Shown piece after piece: positions 9,662 through 22,300 of a stretch of DNA of 64,000 nt. The position numbers were made by a program, and so were the translations under genes. Source of the stretch: Daphnia pulex (Eukaryota; Arthropoda; Branchiopoda; Diplostraca; Daphniidae); NCBI RefSeq assembly GCF_021134715.1, contig NC_060021.1, positions 11,564,501 through 11,628,500 of the forward strand, given 5' to 3'. Within the stretch, counting starts at the first letter, position 1. Each line of letters starts with the position of its first letter. The notes under the pieces are model-generated. The model was not told where the DNA came from and searched no databases. It saw only the letters and a program-made list of their open reading frames with translations.

Positions 9662-12600
9662 TTAATTTGTTCTCCATGCCGCAAACCGAATTTTTCTGGC
9701 AGCGATCGCTTGAGGTGGGAGGTACTCTAGCGAAGGAATCTCCACACTGGCGATTGAGGGTACGGTTGTCGCCGGAGCAGAGATTTGCGGGGCCGCAGTT
9801 ACCACCTCTGAGATGGCGGCAGGTTTCGCTTCAACGGGTGGGAGGTACTCGAGCGATGGCAACTCTGCTACGACTGGTTCCGGCTTTATTTCAGGGACGA
9901 CAGCAACTTCCTCGGCGATGACTTCTGGTTTTACTTCCTCAACGACGACGACAACTTCTTCAACGATCTCTGGTTTCACTTCGGGAACAACGACGACTTC
10001 TGGTTTCACTTCGGCGATAGAAACGACTGGAGGAAGATATTCAAGAGACAACTCGATAACTGGTGCTGGCTTCTCGGTTACGACGACTTGTTCGACGACA
10101 GCCTCCGGTTCTGGGACGACGACAACTTGCTCGACGACAGGCTCAGTTTCCGGAACAACGACTACTTCTTCGATGACCTCTGGTTTCACTTCAACGATGG
10201 AAACAACTTCTTCGACAACTGGTGCGACTGCAGGTGCGGTGGGAGTCAGAAGTGGTGGAAGATATTCAATCGATGGTAATTCTACAGCTGGTACTGACTC
10301 GGGTAATACGATCACCGCCTCAACAACTGGTTTCTGGATTTCAACAACTTCTTCGACCACTGGTTCTGGTACCAGTAAAACGGCCGGTGCTGCTTCAGTA
10401 ACTGGTTTGGCAGTGCTGACAATTTCCTCGACCGGTTCAACAACAGCCAAAACTGGAGCAACAACTTCTTCAGCGGCAGGGGACGCTATAGAAATGGCCA
10501 CTTCTGGCTCAGGAGCAGAGACAGTTGGTGCAGGAGGCAAGTATACCAGAGATGGAGCTTCCGCTTCGACGGGGGCAACAACAGGAGCAATTCCGGCAAC
10601 AACAGGAGCAACTTCGGCAATAACGGGAGCAACCTCAACAACTTCTGGTGCCAGAATGGCAACAACAGCTGCTTCCGACACGATTTCGACGACCGGTGCG
10701 GCTTCTGATGCGACTTCAACGACTGCTTCTGTCACAGTTTCAGCAACGGGGGCAACTTCGGGTACTTCTGGCTCAACAACTTCCGGTGTCGGAACGACGA
10801 CAACTACAATTTCAGGAGCTGCTTCTGTTACGATTTCAACAACTAGGCCCACCTCTGGTACTGCTTCAACGATTTCTTCAACCGGAGCGGCAATTTCGGC
10901 AACTGGGGCGACCTCTGGCACCGCTTCGACAACTTCCGGAACTGGAACGGCGACAACTTCAATTTCAGGAGCTGCTTCCGTCACGGTGTCGACAACGACA
11001 ACAACTTCCGGAGCGGGCTCAACTACTTCGGGGGCAACCTCGACAACTTGTACGGTTTCAGGGGCAACAGGCTCGACTAAAATAATTTCCGGTTCGGCGA
11101 TGGGGACGACTTCTGGAGCGACGGCTTCGGCAATAGAAATAACTTCTACGATAGGTTGAGGGGCTTCCGTTGTTGCAACAACAGTTTCGACAATAGAAAT
11201 AACTTCTACTGGTGCTGGTGCTTCCGGTACAGCAATCAACACAATTTCTTCGGGGACCTCTACGACCATTGGGGCCGGTTCGGCAATTGGGACAGCAGGT
11301 TCTTCAGCTGGCTCATACGGTTCAACGACAATTTCGGGTTCGACAGGAACTGATTCAAAGATAATTTCGGGTTCTACTGGTGCTGGTGCAACGACAAATT
11401 CAGGTTCAACTGGAGCCACACCGTAGACGGGTACTGGCCATGGCATCTCTAACATGGAAGGGGCTTCCGGAACGGGGACTGGAGCAGATCCATAAGAAGG
11501 TTGTGCGGGTTCAACGAAAACTTCGTTAGTCATTGGCATCATCATGTGAGCCATCGAGTCAGTCCAGCCAAGGGGTTTCTAAATGAAAGTGAAAGTTACA
11601 ATTTCTTGTGTAAAAGTCAAACGGGTGAAATTTGGATTTCATACCGGCCAAGGAAGATCGAGCAAGCTCTGAGCTGAGCTAGTTTGAGGTGCAGCGGGTG
11701 GTGCAGTCCATTGAGAAACAGCTGGTTCAACCCATTGGGCTGGTGACGAGCCGTAAGCTGGCTGAGGGGCATGATCTGGAACAAAAACGGGCTCGGGAAC
11801 TGCATAAGATGGGGCAGCAGGAGGAACGTATGAAGGGGCAGCGGGAGCTGGATAAGATGGTGCTGCTGGGGCTGGATAAGAGGGAGCTGCCGGGGCTGGA
11901 TAAGAGGGAGCTGATGGAGCTGGATAAGACGGAGCTGGATAAGACGGAGCTGGATAGGAAGGAGCTGCAGGGGCTGGATAGGAAGGAGCTGCAGGGGCTG
12001 GATAGGAAGGAGCTGCAGGGGGTGGATAGGAAGGAGCTGCTGGGGGTGGATAGGAAGGAGCTGCTGGGGGTGGATAGGAAGGAGCTGCTGGGGCTGAGTA
12101 AGATGAAGCTGCTGGAGGAGCGTACACGACCATATGATGGGCCTTCATTGGTGGATGGGCACCATAAACCGGCTGAGGGCGATATGCTGGTGCTGGATGT
12201 CCCTTGGACTTGGGAGCTTTAGCTTTCGGGGCGGAATAAGCAGCTGGCCTTGGGGCAGAATAAACAGGAGCACGATGAGCTTTGGATTTCAGTGCCTTAG
12301 GAGCTTTAGCTTTAGGTGGAGCTGCATAGACTGGTCGAACTGGAGCTGGAGCTGGTGGTCGGTAGGGCATTGGAGCCGGGTGGTATGCTGGAGCGCGCTG
12401 GGCTTTGGCTTTAGGAGCTTTCGGGGCCTTTGGAGCTTTGGCTTTAGGAGCTGCGTAAACAACAGGTCGATGCTGAACTGGTGCAGCATATGCTGGAGCT
12501 GGTGGGGCATACGCTGGTGCGGCATACGCTGGTGCCGCATAAGGAGCCGGAGCAGCATAAACAGGAGCGTGATGTGGACGCTTGGGTGCCTTTGGGGCTT

Positions 12601-13247
12601 TTGGTGCTTTTTGGGCCTTGGCTTTAGACGGGGCAGCACCGTAAGCGGGTGGATGAGGAGCACCATACGCAGGTGGATGAGGAGCACCGTAGGCAGGTTG
12701 AGGAGCGTAATGCGCTGGAGCTGCGCGATGTCCCATTTTCTTGTGTCTCGTCTCCATGGCATCCAGATCCATGTCGGTGGCGAAGGCGACCGCAAAACAC
12801 GCGAGCAAAACCACGGCACCAAACTGTGTGAAATCGAAATCAAAAAGCGAAGCGGTCACAACTTTGGAGAAAGTTCATAAATAATCAACAGACAACAACA
12901 ACAACAACCTATACGTAACAATTATTATCCATTTGGGAATTTTCTCTTCTTGTACATCCTCGCAAAGTGTGGCAATATGCGTTGACAGTGACAACGGTCG
13001 TCAAATTTTAACTCAACTTTCACATTTCTACTCAATTTTCAAAGCTTAAATTTCGTTTTGTTTTTTAATTCCTAAATCGCTAGACGCTCCGTATTAGGAA
13101 GCGCCTTGCACGTTAATTATTATTAAAATTGAAATAATAATTAAGGGACAAAAAAGATGAAATTTCAAAATAAAAGTGGGGTTAAAATTGAATGAGCTAA
13201 ACCGGATTTTTTTGTTTTGTTTTGTATCCTACCTTCGCCGGAGTCAT
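9662..13247 (-). CDS. large secreted Ala/Pro/Tyr-rich protein with SYPAPAAP and VAPEVVE repeats
   Basis: Three exons: 13233-13247, 11645-12823 and 9662-11578, all joining in phase 0 to 1036 aa. Exon 1 (MTPAK) plus the start of exon 2 (FGAVVLLACFAVAFA) form a signal peptide. Exon 2 has AYAAP and KAPKAPK tracts (residues about 40-230), then about 14 copies of APSYPAPA or PPPAAPSY, resembling the low-complexity part of insect vitelline-membrane proteins, and ends SLLDLPWP. There is no cysteine outside the signal peptide, so the Cys-bearing VM domain is absent. Exon 3 starts KPLGWTDSMAHMMMP and is almost entirely Glu/Val/Ala/Pro text of the type VAPEVVEVAP, broken at intervals by SLEYLPP or SLVYLPPA. 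The third exon is strongly acidic, whereas exon 2 has Lys-rich tracts. Exon plan and junction match the gene at 5496-8797, so they are tandem paralogues. A cuticle, carapace or egg-envelope role is inference. Confidence 0.85.
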
Positions 13248-13268
13248 GTTGAATAGAAATGATCACAG

Positions 13269-13319
13269 GATCGAACTGATCGTGAATGAGGCTCAAAAAG
13301 CTTGGAGCTTCCTTTTATA
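13269..13319 (-). promoter_or_regulatory. core promoter: TATA box plus GATCAGT element
   Basis: On the minus strand TATAAAAGG (13319 down to 13311) lies 72 bases before the ATG of the downstream gene. GATCAGTTCGATC (13281 down to 13269) follows and matches the paralogue's block at 11 of 13 bases. A second initiator-like TCATTC sits 32 bases from the TATA start. Confidence 0.6.
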
Positions 13320-16300
13320 CATTCTTCCACCTGCGGGGATTGGTTGGTTGGTTCGGTGGAAACGCATCTCACTCTCTCGAACGCTCACGAAAAAGAAGCG
13401 CCAAAGAAAACGACCGTAGCCGCGGTGGTAGTCGGACGGACGGGGAGGAGCACAAGGCTGGAGAGAAGAGAGCTTTTCCCAAAACTTCTTCGTGAAAAGG
13501 AGAGAGAGAGAAATGGGCTCCAGGGGGTTGGGATGGGGTCCTAGCGCCGGCATCTTCAGTCAGTGGGCCCGGCCTTCTTCCAATGCCTCTAATACCTATG
13601 CAGCAGCAGATGTTGAGAGGAAAAGTGAAGAAAATAACAAAAAAGAAAATTAAACAAAATTTTTATTCGAGAAACGATGTCCTTCGCACCAAACCGGATC
13701 GGGAGAGGACGGCCCGTTTCGCTTTCAGCCGTTAGTAGGTACCACCACCTGTAGAAGAGCGTTCGTTTCCTTGACCTCCATCCAAGGGAAACAAAAAAAT
13801 GACGTGATAGCCAGCCAGCCAGCCTATACTGTACAACAACACAGGGCGGCACGCACGGGGGCATCTCCCTCCAACTCGTCTCGCTCCCGGAGCAGGGGCG
13901 ACCGAAAATGAACATTGCTATACATTTTAGCCTTGATGCACATCTCGTCCGATGGTCCCTCGGAATGTATAAGGACAAGTATCACAGGAAATGAAAGGGA
14001 AAAAGTAAAATACCAGTGCAGCACCGAGAATAAAACAATCACGGACTGTTGCCCACACGAGTTATAATACGGCAAACGTACGAAACAAATAACAAGAGAA
14101 AAAGAGGAATGACAGGACATTTCCTTCCGTCATTCCCATCGTAAATTGTTGCGTAGTTTATGAAAGAAATTTTCAGGAAAAAACAAAACCAGTTCCCTAA
14201 TTTTCCCTTTGTAAAATAATGTCCAACTAGTACACATACATCAAGTTTGTCAGGAACATCATCATTTAAAGAGGGTTGGTTATTTTCTCATTGTTGAATT
14301 GAAATTGTGATGATGAACTTCCCATCCCTAGAGCTGACAGGCCTAAACAAAAATGAACAACAAAAACCTGTTGACTGCAAGTTGCTCAAACGCTAACCGG
14401 GACGTGCTTGGGTTGTGTTCATCTTGAACGCGTCTGTTGCTGCTGAGGTCCCGAGAGAAAGTGGCCGGGGCCTTGAAATTAAAACAAACCAGCATTTTTG
14501 TTTTTCTCTCTCTCCCGAAGAAGAAAAACGAAAGAGAGGAGAAAACACAACGATAGTCTAGTCGGAACATCACAGTTATTGTTCTCCCTCTCTTATACAT
14601 GTTATGTGGCATTTCTGCTGGGCCAGCAGAGATGCGCCAGATGCTTGTTCATTTTCGTGTTTCAGAGAAATCAAATAAAAAACAAGACAACGGCAAAGAA
14701 AAGCTGAAAAAAGAAGAAGAAAAAAATTACCAACTGAATGATTTTTATCACCGGAGATGCTACATGTATTGCTACATTAAATCTCAAACGGCCATATCTC
14801 TCTGTCGGTTTGCTAAGGAGAAAAAGATTGACCTCGATTGAAAAAAGCGCAGCTCGTCGTCGTGTATAGTCACAAAATTCCTCCTACGCCTGTCCCGCTG
14901 CTTCATCATCGCAGCACGTCATGTAGTAGTATATAATTTTATGCAATTCAGTTCTATATATGCCGATGATATTGGTAAAAAGAAAGTTCTCTCTCTCTCC
15001 TTCACGCAAAGTATTTTCTAGTTAATTACAAAATTTGTATTTTTCCAAAAAAGTGGAATGTCTTATTCTTCACGTTGAAAAAGGAAGCGCCGGAACCTCA
15101 CCTGACACAATCACCTGATGCGATCGTTACGAGTACATGTAATATACGGCATGGTCCTCTTATGCGGTAATAATAATTACAGCGATCTGAAGCAGCCACA
15201 GCATGACGTCCGTCGTTCCGCTGTGCGTGAAACGAACGGTGAAGAAAAGAAAACCAGAAAAAGCCAGTGCAAGGAAATTGGACATACAGGAGAGAGAGAG
15301 AGAGTGCGCAACACAACTATCTGTCTCAGCAAAGCGACGAAGAAGAAGAAGGGAAAAGTATCGAGACATGTTTGAGAAAAAAAGAAAAAGAATCTGTTAA
15401 AGATGACGAAGAAGAAGAAGAAAAAGTGAGAGGATTTAATTGCTATTGCTGTCACGAGCTCCACACACAGTTGTTGCCGGTGCTGTTTTTGGTCGCAGAC
15501 TCGCTGATGGTTAGACCTGCAGCTCGCCAAAAACGGCAAGAGAGAGAAGGGAGGCGATCATCGACTGTGTTCAAAGAAGCATCTCCCTCGGCAGCAGTCT
15601 CCCGAAAGAAAGTGAAAACTAACAGAGGCAACAGCAGCAGCAGCAGCACTTTGCCTCCCCTGTCGTTTAGATTTCGTGAACGACGGCCAAGAGCCAGAAG
15701 GTAAAAAAGACGTGTAGATCGTTTGGGTGTCTATGCCACGTTATTTTCTATGGGGGGGTTTACGAAGGGAAAAAGATGGAACGCTTTGAAGAGAAATCAC
15801 CAAACCACGTAGAGAGAGAGCCGCAACCATACACGGAGGGGTGGTAATCAAATGGCGCAATACTAAAGAGTCAATGCTGACTAGGCTAGTGGTGATGTTC
15901 TCTTGTGAGCAAGCACGTCTCTCCCTCGTGGCCTTTCCGCCCAACAGGTTTCCAGTTCTTTTTTTAAAACAAAAATTCTAGAACTGGAATTTATAATCAC
16001 CACCATGGAATTATAATGAGGCTCGTCGCCTCACGTGAGGCGATTCTATTTTTCTTCCTGACTAGTGGTGGTCCTGGGCTGGACGTCGAGAGTTATTGGA
16101 ACGACTTTGAATCAGAAATTTAATACTCACACTTTCTATGTCGCTGCATATGGGGAAGAAAATTCAAAAAAGTCAGACAGTCAACTGGGTCTTTTTCTAG
16201 ATAGATTGTTATCTGTACACTCTCATCAAAAGTTTCCCCTTTTTTCCATATTCTCTCAACGCGGACCCATTACAGGTGGATGGGAAAAAAGAAGATGTGA

Positions 16301-19300
16301 GCCTTGAGATTTTATAGACCATGGAAACCTATCAATGGAATTTTCTTCTTCTCTCTCTAAGGTTTTCTTCCCCTTCAAGGTTGTCGTGTAATCAGGAAAA
16401 AAAAACAGTCTAGCCATCACAGCTTAATGTTCTTTTATTTGTTACGTCTGTTGACCGCGTTGAAAGGGTTACACTTTTTATTGAGCTCTAATCGTATAAA
16501 AAGAAGAAGAAGGGGCGCGGCTTTTGAAGGACGTAACAGTTTTACAGACGGGCTGAAAGAATACCGCTACACAGCTTGGGTGATTACAATTAGGAATAAG
16601 TTGCGGCAAACTACCGTTTTGGTCCATTCGCCGACCAAGATTGCTTTATTTGACTCAAAACTACAACAATAATCTCTGGCAGTTTTCAGGCTAAAAGAAA
16701 TGGACTGACAGGTAAAGGAGTAGTCTGTTTTGTGAATTTCTTAAATGATATACGGTACCGGTATATCTAGCTGGCTCTATTTTTTTTTCCTTCTTTTTAG
16801 TGCTATATAGTGTCCATCTGGCGATAACTCAACCATGACTTCACTTTCTAATGTTGTCCGAGATAAAAAAAGTGGCCCGTCGCTCTTCTCGGCTCAAATT
16901 CCACAACTCTCGACTCTCAAAAAATTCGGTTGTCCTTTTCGCGACCCTTGAAACCTCCCGCCCAAAAAAAAAGTTAAACGAAAAGAAGAGAAAATATGAA
17001 AAATCGAGAACCCTTCATTTGTGTCTAGCTTGTTTCGTATTTGCGGTATAGACTTGAAGTAGCACCAGCGAGTCGAGTAATAAGAGAGAAAAAAGGGAAA
17101 ACAAGGTTCGCAAAGGAGATTGAAATGGGAGGATTGAGGTCGGCAATCATCACCGAATCCAATCGACAGATTTACGTGTCGAGGGGTTTTTGCGGTTGCA
17201 GCTCGTTTATTTTTCGACACCATCATTATCTATAACGCAAGTTAATAAGATGAGAAAACGAAACGAATGGGGGGAAACTGTACGTCTTCCCAAAAGCCAA
17301 CTGTCAAAAGCAACTAACGGTTTTACGGTTATACATTTTAAGGGACTCTGGCGAGTTCGTCGCCAATTGACGTGAAAGAATGATTTACGGTTATAGGACT
17401 ACACAGTATGTCTAAAAGCATTTCCTACCCCGGGCGAGGAGAAAGTCCTTTGGTCACACCACCCGAAAAAAAACAAAAAACATCATTACGACACATTCCA
17501 AGTGTTTGTAAAAGCGGATAGTTGGCCAATGAGGTAACATCCGTTTGACTAATCAAATACTTTTGCTGGCGACTGTGTGTCACGAGGAAATTTGCCGGTG
17601 GGAAGGATGAGTTTAAAGCCACAAGACATCCAGCTAGACAAGTAGCCCGTTATTAGTCTTCTCTCCGTTCCCACCCAAACGTCAATTTACTTGTCCGTTT
17701 GTTCCGATGATTACAGTCCTGGCGATCGAAACCGTCGGAAATGGGCTGGAGGAGAAGGAAAAAAAAAGAGAAACAAACTCCCCTGACGTCCATTTTACCA
17801 GTTCAATAGTTGCTATCCTGCCAACAAATTTGCAGAAGAAAAAAAACAACCGCTTGTTGTCCTTTCACTTGGAGATCCTCGCGGGCATCAGCCCGTTACG
17901 CAAGTAGCAGTCAGCATCAAGCGCTGGCGCTGGCCATCCCGAATAATCAAAGTGGGACAGTGTCTGTGTAACCCCTTGAATCGTATAGAGTTCAACCAGG
18001 TATAGTCATGGATGCCGGGCGCCCGGCCAGAAAGAAAGAAAGAAAAAGATTTTGTATTTTTTTAGAAAACAGAATGATTGTTAAAAAAGCGCTGCTGCTT
18101 ATACCGATATACGAATAAATATAAAACGGGGGGAGGACGACGACTCTCTTTTTTTTTTGCAACGGCGAAAGCATTTTTCTTTTTTTTTCTTTTAATGAGA
18201 TGCAAGCCAACATGTGGATATTATTATTATACTTGCAAGAGCCGCGTGAAAGAGAGAGAGAGAGACTGCACCCTGGCTCCGCTTTGGTGTTATTATTGCC
18301 TGTGCGTGTATAGAGAAAACCCCAAAGAAACTGCACGCTGGACGTGGCTGGCTGTTGCCGAGTCGTATATTTTTAAACTAACCTACGTGACGAATAAATT
18401 TTTTGGCGTACAGGAAAGCAGCGAAATTTTGGCAAGTCTAATATCGGCTGGAAAGGGAAAATAAAAAAAATATTAGAAAAAAAGACTTTCTTTCGCTAGA
18501 CTTTCCCAATCGTCTTTATCCGTTTTGAGCAAATAAGGTACCGCGTGAATTTGTAACAACAATAGCTATTTCGCTTTCATCATATTATTAGCCTACATGT
18601 TGCTTGTTTTATATTCGGCTGCTACAATGTTATTTACTGTGGACCGTCTTTTGCCGTGATCGCAGGCGGGAATGTCTGAGATTATCGGGAAAGATGATTA
18701 TCGGTTGCGCTATTGAACTGCGTACTACTCTGTTTTCGACGATGTTCAAAGTCGAAATTCGACTAGAATTCCTTGGTAGACTGATATCTGTCCCTGCCAG
18801 TCATTATGTCAGGTTTCAATTTAAAGAGATTAAATGTTAAATTGACATTAAGGTCAAACGGATCAGACCAGTGAGTGCCAGAGTGCCAAGAGTGACGTCG
18901 AAAAGGAGTGAATTGGCTGCTGCATCGTCGATTCGCCTTAGACCCAAATCAAATCAAAACTTGACGTTCGAGATGGAACGCCAAGGTAAAATGTACGTGA
19001 ACTGAAGTGAGAGAAAACTAATCCACAACTCACACCATGAACACAAGTAAACATTGCCAGCAGCTATACGCCGCAAAAAGAGAGAGATTGTTATCTACAG
19101 CAAGTAACTGCTTCTTCGCAATAATCAACTCCGTTAAAGTTGTTGGTAATTAGAACGAACGTCGACGGTGAATTCCTTTAGACCAACCAACCGTCGCTAA
19201 TGGCTCGCACACAATCTTCTGTGTCCTTCGTCGAGATTGGACCTCTTAAAAAAAGAAAAAGAATGGGAGTACATGAAAAGAGTTTCTTTAAAAAAATGAA

Positions 19301-22300
19301 GTGGTGTACTCTCTAAATTGACTGCTGGCGTGTGTCCTCCGAGCAAATAATAACAGATGGTTTAGTGTTATTATCATTCGGCCTCTTGGAAATGATGGAA
19401 ACAAGGTTTTCTCTAAACAGTTCATGTGTCGTAATATTTCCCTGCGTACACTGTGTGTGCAGGTATCGGTGCAAATGCAAGGTCTCGGCCATTACGGGAT
19501 TACATGTGTCGCCCAAGTAAAAAAACTAAAAGAGAAAATTATATGGACTGTGGAACGCGCAGGCGACAAAGGCCATGGCAGACTGAACTCGTTTCGTGAA
19601 TGGCAAAACGTCGACAACGACATAACCAGACGACGTGATCTTGAAGAGAATCCAATAAAAAAATATGTTTATGGTCACACGCAGGGTCTTCCATAGAAAG
19701 ACAAACGCGCCGTGACCGGTGGGCCGCCCCTCCCTCCAGAACTCTATCCATATTGAAAATTCATTCTTGCGAATCAAAACAAAATTTCAAGGAATAGTTG
19801 TCCATGAATTTGGCCTTTAAAAGGTGTAAAGCTCTGCTGGTCCATGTCGGCATCATACACAATAGTCTCTTTACATATTTGCGTAGCATATTATACACCA
19901 ATCGTTTGTCAAAAGAGACAGGCCAACCCAAAACAATGGGAGAAAATAGTTCTCTGCTCTGTTTGGTTGGAAACCTTCGGCTAGAGGTTGTATCTTATCC
20001 CGATTTCTTCTGCTTTTCTTATCGTTCCCATTGTTTTCTCTCTCTCTTTTGCTGTAGTACGGCAGCAGCTGCCGAGTTATGCCAACACCCATGCCGTTGT
20101 CTCAAAAGTCAAGTCACCACGTACAGTCGATAGGAATCTCTTTCCCTTTCAAATCTCTGAATCCATCGCTACTCCGTAAATCGACTCGGACTGTCGATGG
20201 GTAATAGTCGGCTGCTACATGTTGCGTCATCGACACGCTAGCGCCAAATTCAGCCGAGCCAAATGAGATGCAAAGGGGGCTGGCCGATTGCGTAGTCTAG
20301 ATACAGGCGCTTAGTAACCAAGTGTTGGAGGATTGTTTATATGGTCGGACGGCCAGGGGGAGTCATCGTACATCTTTGCCACTTGTGTAGAGAGAGTAAA
20401 GAGTCAAGAAACAAAAAGAGAAAGAAACGATAATAGCAGACTTTGATTTGCACATGCGAACTTCGACTTTGTTAGCCCGCGGGCTCTCAAAACCTCAATC
20501 CATTTTACGGTGCTGGATGTACCGTTTTCAGCGTGAGAAATCAAACCAACTTTTTTGAAAAATATACGCGCGCTAACCTTCCGGCAATGAAGAAAGTAGA
20601 CCACCAATATCTTCTAGAATTTTGCTTTAAAAAAAAAAAAGACAAATGTTCCTCTCTCTATTTCTCTCACAATTCAGAGTCTCTCTCCCATTTTGTCGGT
20701 GGGTGGGCCTGGTGGAAAGAGGGCAAAGGGCAGCAGCCGGCACCGAGCGCAGCGAATATGTTGACATCGTTTGGGAATTTTCTGCGGCGATTGCGTAACG
20801 TGGGGAGAGCCTGGTACACGCCTCAACATGTCGTCTCGAGAGACAACTTACAGTTAATTCTGAGCCTCTCGGTCGTGGATCATTTTGACGGAAATTTCCA
20901 CATAAGGTTTCTTGGCACTCTTATGGCTAGATTTCTCTCCATTGAGAGAGAGAGACGATGATTTTAATCAAATGCCGCACACACATTTCGCAACCAAACA
21001 TTTTCACTGCCAGACAAGAAAGTCCATCGCCGCCACAATCCGATAAAATCAACACAAATCACGCCGTTTTATAGGCATAACACATGAACGACAATATTTA
21101 CGATCAATTACTTACGAATGCAAATTACAACATTAATTACTCAGGCAGTCGGATCGCTTTGACGTGGGAATTCGAACAAGTGAAACAAAAAAAAAAGTTG
21201 CAGCAAAACGAGTTTTTCAAATTGTTCTTCAACGCTCTCGTCGCTTGCGTGACCGAGCGACAAATTTGTTGAAAAACGGGCTGCAAACGTGTCACTCTCG
21301 AGACCCGTTTGTGTGCATAGTGTTTCGTTCTCTTTCAACAGAGCGTAATCAATCACAAAGTAAGAAGTCAGCAGAGAGAATATGAAAATCTGCTGATTTG
21401 AAATTCAGTTGGTGTTCGCGCGCCAAAAAAGAAAAGAAAGCCAAAAAAGAGCTTAAAGGGAGCAGCGTGATGAATGATTGTTCATTCCCGCGTTTCCCAA
21501 TTCTGCAGCGATCAAGGGCGAGTCCATCTCAACCGACACAATGAAACAATTTACATACACTCACAGGTAAGATTCGCTTGATAAGATTCGCTTGATAAAT
21601 CAAAAGATACTTCGGTGTAGTGCGTAGCCTATGGATATTCTACTACGTCGCTAGTTGACACACTTTGGGTTTTGCGACCAGCAATCGGCGTATTATGCAT
21701 TCGCCGTCATGGTCAAAAAGATCCGTTAAAAATGCTGTTCCTTCGGGGTATGGTTACCAACTAAATTAGATAGTAAATGCCTATTTAGGAGAAATTGGTT
21801 AGGGAATACCCTCGCTAATCGGCATTAGTTAAACCAAATTGTTTTCTTTCTGAATACACAAAAGATGTAGAAATGAAATGGACAGGAGAAACCTGCTGAC
21901 CGTTTCCATTTCTGCAAGCCAAGAGTCGACTGCACGATGAATATTTCAGTGTTCATCGTAAAAAAATAAAAAAGACGAGGAGAAATTATTCGTGGAAATG
22001 GAATTGAAGTAAAAAAAGTGCAACTACATGGCCACGTTATGTCAAAAGAGAATCAATACGGGAACTGAAAAGTAAAATAGTTGCGAGTGGCTTCGGTCGT
22101 ATTTAGTGGATCGAAAGTTTTGACAAAACAATGCTGACCTACCTCAACGACAAAGATCGTGTTGAGGTTCGTCCTTTTCTCGTGAAAGACTCAATTGATG
22201 ACTAAGGAATCACACTCTAGCAGCAAAGCAGTGCTAGACTCACGGTTGAGGGTAACGATGACTCATCAAATTGATATACATGTGTTTACTCTCAGTATTT

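Noticed and set aside
9813-11159. 448-codon plus-strand open frame rich in Thr, Ser and Gly
   Set aside because: It is the exact antisense of the VAPEVVE repeats. GTT/GAA/GCT codons on the minus strand read as Thr/Ser/Ala on the other strand, and it has no signal peptide, splice logic or family match.
11689-12880. Plus-strand open frames of 177 and 248 codons (Leu/Asp/Lys-rich and Trp/Ser-rich)
   Set aside because: They are antisense shadows of the SYPAPAAP and KAPKAPK tracts in exon 2 of the minus-strand gene.
15160-15704. Lys/Glu/Arg-rich open frames and Phe-rich opposite frames
   Set aside because: They arise from purine-rich tracts (GAAGAAGAAG). They are low-complexity, with no splice sites or conserved pattern.
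20533-20961. 142-codon plus-strand open frame
   Set aside because: Composition looks random, it contains a poly-Lys run from an A-tract, no family is recognised, and no neighbouring exons extend it.
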